Origin: SLFT01 sp964493075
GTDB taxonomy: Bacteria > Hydrogenedentota > Hydrogenedentia > Hydrogenedentales > CAITNO01
Assembly: GCA_964493075.1 (NCBI GenBank)
Contig: CAZBNU010000078.1
Location: 1 to 16,694, forward strand
Direction of reading: 5' to 3'
Length of the DNA: 16,694 bases
The position numbers were made by a program, and so were the translations under genes. Shown piece by piece: positions 1-6,414 of this stretch. The notes under the pieces are model-generated. The model made no database searches. It was not told where the DNA came from and was given only the letters and a program-made list of their open reading frames with translations. The number at the start of each line of letters is the position of its first letter. Position 1 is the stretch's first letter.

Positions 1-22
1 GCCCACATTAGAACAGGAAATC

Positions 23-1042
23 ATGATAGATCTGCGTAGCGATACGGTAACCCGTCCTTCTGCCGGTATGCGGCAGGCAATGGCGGAGGCCGAGGTGGGC
101 GATGATGTATACGGCGAGGACCCTGCTGTCAATCGCCTGCAGGACTATGCCGCCGAATTGCTGGGCAAGGAAAGCGCACTGTTTCTGCCAACAGGAACCA
201 TGGCGAACCTCGTGGCGTTTCTTGCGCAGACCCATCCGGGCGAGACCGTGATTCTCAGCGAAGAATCACATCCTTTTCATTACGAACGCGCCAATCTTGC
301 CGTTGTGGGTGGCTTGATGCTCCATACCATCCCCGATGCTTTGGGAAAATTCACAGCCAGTGACGTTTCCAAAAGGCTTGTCCTGGAAGATGATCCCCAC
401 TTGTCGCGGACGACACTGGTTTCCATAGAAAACACCACCAACCGAGGAGGCGGGGCCTGTTGGGAGTTTCACGATGTGGAGGCGATAGCGGGCCTGTGCC
501 ACAACAAGGGATTGCGATTGCATTGCGATGGGGCACGCTTGTTCAATGCCTGCATTGTGACCAATGTGGAAGCGCAATACTATGCGCGGTGCTGCGATAC
601 CATCACCTTTTGCCTGTCCAAGGGGTTGGGTGCGCCTGCGGGTTCGATTCTCGCGAGCGACCATGCCACCATAAAACGGGTGCGTGACTACCGCAAGATG
701 TTGGGGGGAGGCATGCGCCAGGCGGGGGTATTGGCGGCTGCGGGATTGTACGCGCTGGAAAATCATCTGGACGATCTCGCCGAAGACCATCGGCGTACCC
801 AGGCCTTTCGCCGCGCCCTGCAGGCGGAAGGGATGCGGTTTCCCTTGCCATCCCCTACCAATATCCTTTATATTGAGGTGCAGCATTCCGAGAATGCAAC
901 GGCAGCATTGGCGGCCCAGGGTGTACTTGTGTTGCCCCATGGCGACAAGCGTATACGGGTGGTGTTTCACCGTGATATAGATGATGAGGCCATGGGCCGT
1001 GCGCTGGAAGCATTCAAACAGACACTGTGTTCAAACACCTGA
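23..1042 (+). CDS. ltaE: Low-specificity L-threonine aldolase
   Basis: This is a PLP-dependent fold-type I enzyme that cleaves L-threonine or L-allo-threonine to glycine and acetaldehyde in the cytoplasm. The 339 residues match the family length (about 333-345). The N-terminal IDLRSDTVTRPS signature is present. His83 corresponds to the residue that stacks on the PLP ring. The HCDGAR segment supplies Asp169 and Arg172, and Lys200 in LSKGLGAP should form the internal aldimine. The ATG is preceded by AGGA at 15-18. The next gene starts 25 bp after the stop and an MFS gene follows, so the three are probably cotranscribed. The promoter lies before the window. Family assignment is secure. Stereospecificity cannot be read from the sequence, although this group usually has low specificity. 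Confidence 0.95.
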   Translation: MIDLRSDTVTRPSAGMRQAMAEAEVGDDVYGEDPAVNRLQDYAAELLGKESALFLPTGTMANLVAFLAQTHPGETVILSEESHPFHYERANLAVVGGLMLHTIPDALGKFTASDVSKRLVLEDDPHLSRTTLVSIENTTNRGGGACWEFHDVEAIAGLCHNKGLRLHCDGARLFNACIVTNVEAQYYARCCDTITFCLSKGLGAPAGSILASDHATIKRVRDYRKMLGGGMRQAGVLAAAGLYALENHLDDLAEDHRRTQAFRRALQAEGMRFPLPSPTNILYIEVQHSENATAALAAQGVLVLPHGDKRIRVVFHRDIDDEAMGRALEAFKQTLCSNT

Positions 1043-1067
1043 TCGCAACGATTTTTCAAGGTTAATC

Positions 1068-1832
1068 ATGGAACAACCCAAAAACTATCTCATAGACATG
1101 GACGGTGTACTGGTGCGTGGGCGTGAGCCGATTCCGGGCGCTGCCGGGTTTATAGCAAAATTGCAGGCACGGCAGGCGAAATATCTTGTCCTCACCAACA
1201 ACTCCATGTATTCCCCGGCAGACCTCGCCTATCGCTTGCGCACCATAGGACTGAATATTCCGTCGGACAACATCTTTACCTCGGCTATGGCTACAGCGCA
1301 GTTTGTGCATTCACAGCGGCCCAACGGCGCCGCCTTTGTTATCGGTGAGAGCGGCCTGACCAGTGCACTCCACGGTATTGGCTATATCATTACCGATCAC
1401 GCCCCGGATTATGTGGTGCTTGGTGAAACACTCGCGTACAACTTTGAACTGATAGCCAAGGCGGTACGGCTGATACTGGACGGAGCAAGGTTTATCGCCA
1501 CCAACCCTGATCCCACAGGACCCACCGAGGCCGGAATTGTGCCTGCATGCGGCGCCATGGCGGCGCTCATTGAGAAGTCCACAGGACGTGCGCCTTTTTT
1601 CGTCGGCAAGCCTGCACCCTTGATGATGCGTTATGCCATGAATTATCTTGGGGTACATTCCCAGAACACTATCATGGTGGGCGACAGGATGGACACGGAC
1701 ATCATCGCCGGGATGCAGGCAGGGATGGATACGGTGTTGGTATTGAGCGGCTTGACCCGGCGCGAGCATCTGGCAGCCTATCCCTTTATTCCAACTTCCC
1801 TGCTTGATTCCGTTGCCGATATCGAAGTGTAA
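1068..1832 (+). CDS. HAD-superfamily phosphatase, subfamily IIA (NagD-like)
   Basis: This is a cytoplasmic HAD hydrolase of 254 residues, close to NagD (250). Motif I is DMDGV, with nucleophile Asp10 and acid/base Asp12. Motif II is LTNNS at 42-46. Motif III is Lys181 in VGKPAP. Motif IV is GDRMDTD at 205-211, which supplies the Mg2+ ligands. The roughly 135-residue insertion between motifs II and III is the C2 cap typical of subfamily IIA. The start is the ATG at 1068 with AAGG at 1058-1061. An in-frame extension upstream to 981 would overlap ltaE and has no family-like sequence. Relatives act on nucleotides, phosphoglycolate or p-nitrophenyl phosphate, and the substrate here is unknown. Sitting between ltaE and a transporter, it may be a housekeeping or detoxifying phosphatase, but no pathway can be inferred firmly. 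Confidence 0.9.
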   Translation: MEQPKNYLIDMDGVLVRGREPIPGAAGFIAKLQARQAKYLVLTNNSMYSPADLAYRLRTIGLNIPSDNIFTSAMATAQFVHSQRPNGAAFVIGESGLTSALHGIGYIITDHAPDYVVLGETLAYNFELIAKAVRLILDGARFIATNPDPTGPTEAGIVPACGAMAALIEKSTGRAPFFVGKPAPLMMRYAMNYLGVHSQNTIMVGDRMDTDIIAGMQAGMDTVLVLSGLTRREHLAAYPFIPTSLLDSVADIEV

Positions 1833-1852
1833 TATCCTCCACGTATTTACAA

Positions 1853-1859
1853 AAGGAAG
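1853..1859 (+). promoter_or_regulatory. Ribosome binding site of the MFS gene (unusual spacing)
   Basis: AAGGAAG lies 13 nt before the ATG at 1873. The spacing is longer than the usual 5-9 nt, but no better start codon lies in frame. It supports the ATG over the TTG at 1804. Confidence 0.5.
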
Positions 1860-1872
1860 CCATTGCAGCGTT

Positions 1873-3252
1873 ATGCGCGTACCACTTGTATCTGGATATC
1901 TTGACCTTGACCCGCCGCCACGACGTTTTCTAATGTATGTGGCCATCAACGTCGTGTCCTGGCAGAATATTGTCGGTCCCGCCACAATTTTGTTTGCCCG
2001 AAAAATAGAGATGCCCGAGTCGCTGGTGGGGGCTATGCTGTCGTTCATGCCTTTTTCAACATTGCTGCTCCTGTTTACCGTACCCATGATCGTGCGGGTG
2101 GGGCCCAAAAAGGTGATGATGAACGCATGGCTTTGGCGCAATGTCATTGCCTGTATCATATTTTTGATGCCACTGGCGTTGGCCACCGGTGTGCGATGGC
2201 TGGCGTGGCTGGTTTTGTTGATGACCGTTCTGGGATTCTGCGTCATGCGGGCGCTTGGCGCTGGCGGCTGGCTTCCATGGCTGCATGAGATTGTTCCCGA
2301 AGGTAAACGGTCCGTGTATTTCAGCACGGAAGCAGCCATAACACAACTTATAAATGTCGCCGTGCTGTTTACGCAGGCGCGTTTGCTTGCAGTGGCTGAC
2401 CCGAGCACCAACCGCTTCCTCCTGATTTTTGCGCTCGGCATCATCATGGGCTTCGTGAGTCTCTTGTGGATGCGACGCATTCCGGGAGGTGAAGGAGCGC
2501 CACAGGTGGAGGCTTTCAGTGGGATGGCGGCCCTGCGCCGTGCTGCTGTAGACCGCGATTTTGTGTTATTCATGCTCATTACCGTTCTAGCCATTTCCGG
2601 ACTTTGTTGGTTCGGCGCTTCCTATGTCATGTACCTGCGTGATGTCTTGGGTGTACGTGACAGCATGAACATTAGTTTGGCCGCACTGGGCGGACTCGGT
2701 ATTCTGTTGACAGTGGGTTCCTGGGCACGCTTTACCGATCAGCAGGGAAGCGGCATCGCTATGGCAAAAACACTGGCCGCACATTGCATCGCCCCGGCGC
2801 TTTTTTTGATAGCGGGCGCCAATCCGGTATCCGTGCCGCTAATACTGGTCTTGACCGTATTGGTGGGTAATATTTTTGGGGCTGCATTTTTTGTAGCGGT
2901 CAATCGCGCCATGCTAAATCGCGTTCCCGACCACGACCGGGTAGGCTACACCGCACTATGGACGGTTTGCACGGCCCTCGCCTTCGGTATCACCCCACTG
3001 GCCGCCGGATTTATCATCGAGTATTTAGGACTGTGGGGATTTCGCCTGTGTTTCATTTTTTCCATAGTCACAACCATGATAAGCTCCCTGTTGTGTCTGG
3101 TATTGGTACACGACAAGAATGTGTTCGAAGAGGGGTGGACTGTGATGCTGAATCCTGTGCTGCCGCTTCGTACTATGGGGCGTATCTTATGGATTACTGT
3201 GGGGTTGCACGAGAGTAATCGCGCTGCCGCGCCGCCCGATCTGAAAGAGTGA
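1873..3252 (+). CDS. MFS transporter (12 predicted TM helices)
   Basis: This is an integral inner-membrane protein of 459 residues with about 12 hydrophobic helices, roughly at 20-40, 50-74, 86-105, 108-130, 150-175, 181-200, 229-252, 266-286, 300-316, 320-344, 358-384 and 388-412. A hydrophilic central loop lies at 201-228. The segment around 133-150 (WLPWLHEIVPEGKRSVYF) resembles the conserved loop after TM4 in MFS_1 members annotated in planctomycetes and relatives. The classic motif A between TM2 and TM3 is degenerate (VGPKKVMM). The start is the ATG at 1873 behind AAGGAAG (1853-1859), a long 13-nt spacing. The TTG at 1804 would overlap the HAD gene and adds a non-membrane leader. The substrate is unknown. 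Co-orientation with ltaE and the HAD gene suggests a small metabolite, without direct support. Confidence 0.85.
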   Translation: MRVPLVSGYLDLDPPPRRFLMYVAINVVSWQNIVGPATILFARKIEMPESLVGAMLSFMPFSTLLLLFTVPMIVRVGPKKVMMNAWLWRNVIACIIFLMPLALATGVRWLAWLVLLMTVLGFCVMRALGAGGWLPWLHEIVPEGKRSVYFSTEAAITQLINVAVLFTQARLLAVADPSTNRFLLIFALGIIMGFVSLLWMRRIPGGEGAPQVEAFSGMAALRRAAVDRDFVLFMLITVLAISGLCWFGASYVMYLRDVLGVRDSMNISLAALGGLGILLTVGSWARFTDQQGSGIAMAKTLAAHCIAPALFLIAGANPVSVPLILVLTVLVGNIFGAAFFVAVNRAMLNRVPDHDRVGYTALWTVCTALAFGITPLAAGFIIEYLGLWGFRLCFIFSIVTTMISSLLCLVLVHDKNVFEEGWTVMLNPVLPLRTMGRILWITVGLHESNRAAAPPDLKE

Positions 3253-3277
3253 GCATTACCAATTTGTTCGGTGCCAT

Positions 3278-5935
3278 TTATTCAGGTTCCCAGTAATACT
3301 TTTCGATGGCAGTCTCTATCTCCGAGCGCAACGCTACCTTTGGGGAAACCTGTTTGCCGGTTACCCGTTCGATGTCCTCAATTGCCAGAATATTGCCCGG
3401 ATTGGCAAGCGCTACTTCAATCTGGTCAGCAGATGAACGCATCAGGATGCAGTGGTACATGCGCGCAATGCGCTGAGGTATTTCATTGACGGCGGCGGCA
3501 TTTACTGTGTCATCGTTTAGCGATACCAAAGGCAGGCCTGTTTGCAGTGAAATGGCTTCTGCCAATGTAGTTTCATCAACGATATTGCTGCTCAATAATA
3601 TACCCGGAAGCGTCGCGTCAGGCTGTGCCTTCTGTTCGGACTGTGCTCTATGAAGTTGTTCCTGATTTAGTACGCCGGCGGTCAGCAGGATTTCAGCTAG
3701 ATTTCTGCGTTTATCTGGTGACAGCGAAGCCATGACCTCTTTTAAGTCTTTTTTGGTTAGTGGTGGTGGCGGGGTATCATCGGCGGCATCTTTTTCACTA
3801 TCCTGCCGGGCCTGACGCAATTCCTCCTGCAACTCTTCGTTTTCTCGCAGGGCATCAGCCAATTGACGTGCCAGTCCAACTTTGGTGCCCTTGGCAAGTT
3901 CGTTATCCAGTTTTTCCTGGAGGAGATTAGCGCGTTCCTGTTCCTGTTCAAACTGGGACTGCAACGAAGCGATGGTTTCAGGGGTGGGCGCCTGTTGAAG
4001 GGATTGTTCGAGTTCTGCCACTTTGGCGCGCAACATCTCTGCCTGCTGTGCGGCAGATTTATTCTGTGAGACGGCAACGCTGTGTTGTGCCTTCAGCGCT
4101 TCCAGTTCCCGTTGTATTTCGGCCAACGCTTCTTCGGATTCACTGGCGCCTCCCGTGTTATTTTCAAGTTCTGTGATGGCCTTCTGGTGACTCTCGGTTA
4201 ATTGGTCGAATTCATGCTGCAGCACCTGATATTGCTTTTCAGCTTCTTCGGCACGTTGCTTCCACACGGTTGCGCGGTTTTCGACAGCCTCCATGTCGGT
4301 AGCCATTATTTGTAGTTCCGCACGTGCATCGGAAGCGTTTTTTGCGGCTTGGTCCAGCGCTTGTTTTGCCGATACAGCATCTGTCCGCGCCTGTTCATAT
4401 GCTTGCGTCAAATCCGCTTCTTTTTGTGCTGATATTTCAACTTGTGCGGCCAGAGCTGCAATGCGTTCCTCACTGTTGCCGGCTTGGGAAAACAGTGTCT
4501 CATATTTGTCCTCCGCTTCGTCAGCCCGTTTTTCTGCAGCTTCAATGGCGGCATCCCGCGCACTTAATTCAGATTCCAGTGCTGCAACACGCTGATGGGT
4601 CTCTTCTTGTGTAGCGGTGGCTTTTTTTATTTCATGCTGTAAATTTTCCGCTAACTGCTGCGCATTGGTGGCTTTTTCAGATTCCGTCTTCAATGCGGAT
4701 TCAAGATCGACAATTTTAGCCGACATCTCTTTTACAGTTTCTGTCTTTGATGCACAGGCCTGTTGCAATTCCTGTGCCTCGGTCTTTGCTAAAGCTGCCG
4801 CTTCTTCGGCAACGTGCAGCGCTTCTGCTGCTTCTGCGGCGCGCTGTTCTGCCTGTGCTGCCAGCGCGTTTGCCGTTTCACAGGAAGCCTGGGAATCCAG
4901 CAATTGTTGTTCGAGGTCGGCAACATGCTGTTCCAGCGTCGCTTTTTCGCTCTTCAATCCATCAATTTCGCATTCCTGTTGTTTCATCGTTTCATTGATA
5001 GCAGCGATTTGCGTATCGGAGGTTGCCCGGGTGGCTTTGAAATCTTCCAGTTGCTTTTCAAGGGACTGCTGTTCCGCTGTTTTCTTTTCCAACGCTTCGG
5101 TGAGGGTTTCGACCTGGGTATGCATCTCTGCCGATTCCGCAGTGCGTTCCACAAGCAAACCTTCGAGGGTACGAATACGTTCATCAAGACGTGCCGCTTC
5201 ACCGAGATGTTTTTCAATTTGCGCTTGCAATTCCGTATGGCGCTCTTCTGCTGCTGCCAGAGATTGGTTCTTTTCTTCGACCTGGCTTTCCAGCGCTTTG
5301 ATTTCGGCAGCAACCGCGTCATCGCCCTTGTCTTTGGATTCGAGTTTATGGCGTAATTCCGAAAGACGTTCTTCTGCCGATCGCAATGTGGCGCTTTGAC
5401 GTTCAAGCCGTGCTTCGGCATCGCTGGAACGCTGTTGTGCCGCAGCGCGTTCCGCTGCAAAGCCTTCGATTTTTTCCTGAAGACGGAGGATGCGGTCCCG
5501 GGCGATGTTGATGGTTTCGCGACGTTTCTCCAGGTTTTCCTCCATTTCCCGGATTTGCTGCTTAATTTCGGGAGTAGCGCCGTCTTTCAGCAGGTCTTCG
5601 GCCTGTGCGGCCCGTGCGAGGGCTTCTTCTAAGGCGGCATCTTTCTGCGCGAGGTTGTTTTCAAGTTCCTCAATCCGGGCGGCAGTTTCAGCGGATATGA
5701 TCGTGCCGGACGCATAATACTCCTGCACGGCTTCCCACTTCTTTTGGCGTTCAGCTGCGAGGCGTTCCACCTCGCTTCGTTTTAAGTTTAATTCTTCAAC
5801 CAGTGCCTGCAATTGGGAGTGCACCCCACCCAGTCCCTCCGCAAGATTATCTTGTATCTGGGTTGCCAGATTAGATTCTGATTCCTGCGACGCGGCGTAT
5901 GCCTGCAAAAGTTCCTGCTGTCCATCCGCTTCCAT
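3278..5935 (-). CDS. Giant coiled-coil protein with C-terminal GspE/PilB N-terminal (MshEN-type) domain
   Basis: The 885-residue protein has no signal peptide or membrane helix. Residues 1 to about 715 are an almost uninterrupted Glu/Ala/Gln/Lys-rich heptad pattern, predicting a very long coiled coil of SMC or myosin-tail appearance but without a Walker ATPase. A Pro-rich hinge (DDTPPPPL, about 715-725) follows. Residues 741-885 form a T2SSE_N/MshEN-like domain with two 24-residue motifs, NLAEILLTAGVLNQ... and TLPGILLSSNIVDE..., then LPLVSL and the ALANPGN..AIEDIE signature of GspE/PilB N-domains. In GspE/PilB this domain precedes the ATPase. Here it sits at the C-terminus and the ATPase is absent. 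The Arg and first Gly that bind c-di-GMP in MshEN are replaced (N/A and T/P). The start ATG has AGGA 8 nt upstream. The gene is monocistronic here and convergent with the MFS gene. A scaffold for a type II/IV pilus machine is an inference. Confidence 0.85.
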   Translation of the reverse strand: MEADGQQELLQAYAASQESESNLATQIQDNLAEGLGGVHSQLQALVEELNLKRSEVERLAAERQKKWEAVQEYYASGTIISAETAARIEELENNLAQKDAALEEALARAAQAEDLLKDGATPEIKQQIREMEENLEKRRETINIARDRILRLQEKIEGFAAERAAAQQRSSDAEARLERQSATLRSAEERLSELRHKLESKDKGDDAVAAEIKALESQVEEKNQSLAAAEERHTELQAQIEKHLGEAARLDERIRTLEGLLVERTAESAEMHTQVETLTEALEKKTAEQQSLEKQLEDFKATRATSDTQIAAINETMKQQECEIDGLKSEKATLEQHVADLEQQLLDSQASCETANALAAQAEQRAAEAAEALHVAEEAAALAKTEAQELQQACASKTETVKEMSAKIVDLESALKTESEKATNAQQLAENLQHEIKKATATQEETHQRVAALESELSARDAAIEAAEKRADEAEDKYETLFSQAGNSEERIAALAAQVEISAQKEADLTQAYEQARTDAVSAKQALDQAAKNASDARAELQIMATDMEAVENRATVWKQRAEEAEKQYQVLQHEFDQLTESHQKAITELENNTGGASESEEALAEIQRELEALKAQHSVAVSQNKSAAQQAEMLRAKVAELEQSLQQAPTPETIASLQSQFEQEQERANLLQEKLDNELAKGTKVGLARQLADALRENEELQEELRQARQDSEKDAADDTPPPPLTKKDLKEVMASLSPDKRRNLAEILLTAGVLNQEQLHRAQSEQKAQPDATLPGILLSSNIVDETTLAEAISLQTGLPLVSLNDDTVNAAAVNEIPQRIARMYHCILMRSSADQIEVALANPGNILAIEDIERVTGKQVSPKVALRSEIETAIEKYYWEPE

Positions 5936-5954
5936 GCTACGTTCCTGTGCTGTT

Positions 5955-5968
5955 CATACCGCAGTATG
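5955..5968. repeat. Short perfect inverted repeat in the 5' leader of the coiled-coil gene
   Basis: CATAC-CGCA-GTATG is a 5-bp stem with a 4-nt loop, 20 nt upstream of the start codon at 5935. It would form a small hairpin in the mRNA leader just before the ribosome binding site. Function is unknown and chance is possible. Confidence 0.4.
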
Positions 5969-6023
5969 CTCTACATCGGAGTGCCAAGAGAAAGATATGT
6001 GTGCAACCGGATAAATTATTTAC

Positions 6024-6044
6024 TTCTCATTCGTAATATGAGAA
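6024..6044. repeat. Perfect 7-bp dyad with 7-nt spacer (possible operator)
   Basis: TTCTCAT, spacer TCGTAAT, then ATGAGAA. It lies about 90 bp upstream of the coiled-coil gene start in AT-rich DNA, a typical location for an operator of a dimeric repressor or activator. No regulator is encoded nearby. Confidence 0.4.
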
Positions 6045-6123
6045 AGTCGAAAACATATCGTATTTACAATAATACCATATCGGCGTCGTAAACGCAAGCA
6101 AATCTAACAATTACCATAGACGC

Positions 6124-6142
6124 TTACGGGTATAAACCGTAA
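6124..6142. repeat. Perfect 6-bp dyad with 7-nt spacer
   Basis: TTACGG, spacer GTATAAA, then CCGTAA. The geometry matches the dyad at 6024-6044 (same 7-nt spacer) but the arm sequence differs. It is either an operator-like site or chance. Confidence 0.35.
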
Positions 6143-6277
6143 TAAATACAATGCGTTAACACGTTGTTTTTGTTTGAATTGGCACGGACGGGAAAAGCAG
6201 GTGAAAGGGAGTTTAGAATTAAGCCCGACTAAGCAGATACTCCAAGCAAGGTCTTTACCCAAAACCTATAAATAATT

Positions 6278-6295
6278 CACGCCTCCGCAGGCGTG
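6278..6295 (-). terminator. GC-rich hairpin, possible terminator of the fucosidase gene
   Basis: CACGCCT-CCGC-AGGCGTG is a perfect 7-bp stem with a tetraloop. On the minus strand it lies about 120 nt after the fucosidase stop codon and is followed by AATTATTTATAGGTTTT, which is AT-rich but not a clean U tract. A second, weaker stem (TGCGC-TTGAG-GCGCA) lies at 6306-6320. Together they could end transcription, or they may be part of a dispersed element. Confidence 0.4.
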
Positions 6296-6340
6296 CCGTC
6301 CTAGATGCGCTTGAGGCGCAGAAGAGAAATCGAATTTGTA

Positions 6341-6374
6341 ACTTTGCGTTTCGTGTGTTCTTTGTGGTTAATGG
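6341..6374. repeat. Remnant resembling a dispersed 'ACCACAAAGAACACAAAG' repeat
   Basis: The minus strand reads TTAACCACAAAGAACACACG followed by AAACGCAAAG. Degenerate tandem 9-10-mers of the type AACCACAAAGAACACAAAG are, from memory, scattered through intergenic DNA of many environmental bacterial genomes. Only a single short copy is present, next to two hairpins, so it may be the edge of an eroded small element. Confidence 0.4.
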
Positions 6375-6414
6375 CAAACTTACAAAACATTGTCAGCCAC
6401 GCAACGGTAAGGAC

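Larger units (their letters stand above)
5936..6414. other. Gene-free AT-rich intergenic region with dyads
   Basis: This 479-bp stretch between the 5' end of the coiled-coil gene and the 3' end of the fucosidase gene has no credible ORF. The first 300 bp are markedly AT-rich and should hold the promoter of the coiled-coil gene, but I find no convincing -35/-10 pair. It contains four short perfect inverted repeats and a repeat-like tail at 6341-6374, listed separately. Confidence 0.7.

Noticed and set aside
981..1067. Upstream extension of the HAD gene
   Set aside because: It overlaps threonine aldolase out of frame and would place non-family residues before DMDGV. The ATG at 1068 has AAGG in place.
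1311..2594. 427-codon minus-strand ORF opposite the HAD and MFS genes
   Set aside because: Its product is low-complexity and Arg/Ser/Thr/His-rich, with no domain. The plus strand encodes two clear families across the same DNA.
4293..5717. Long plus-strand ORFs opposite the coiled-coil gene
   Set aside because: They are Ser/Cys/Phe-rich translations of the complement of Glu/Ala/Gln-rich heptads, with no family likeness or ribosome binding sites. They are mirror images of the real gene.
5971..5987. Sigma54-like promoter (TTGGCAC on the minus strand) before the coiled-coil gene
   Set aside because: The -24 half is good, but the -12 element reads TGTAG instead of TTGCW and lacks the essential GC.
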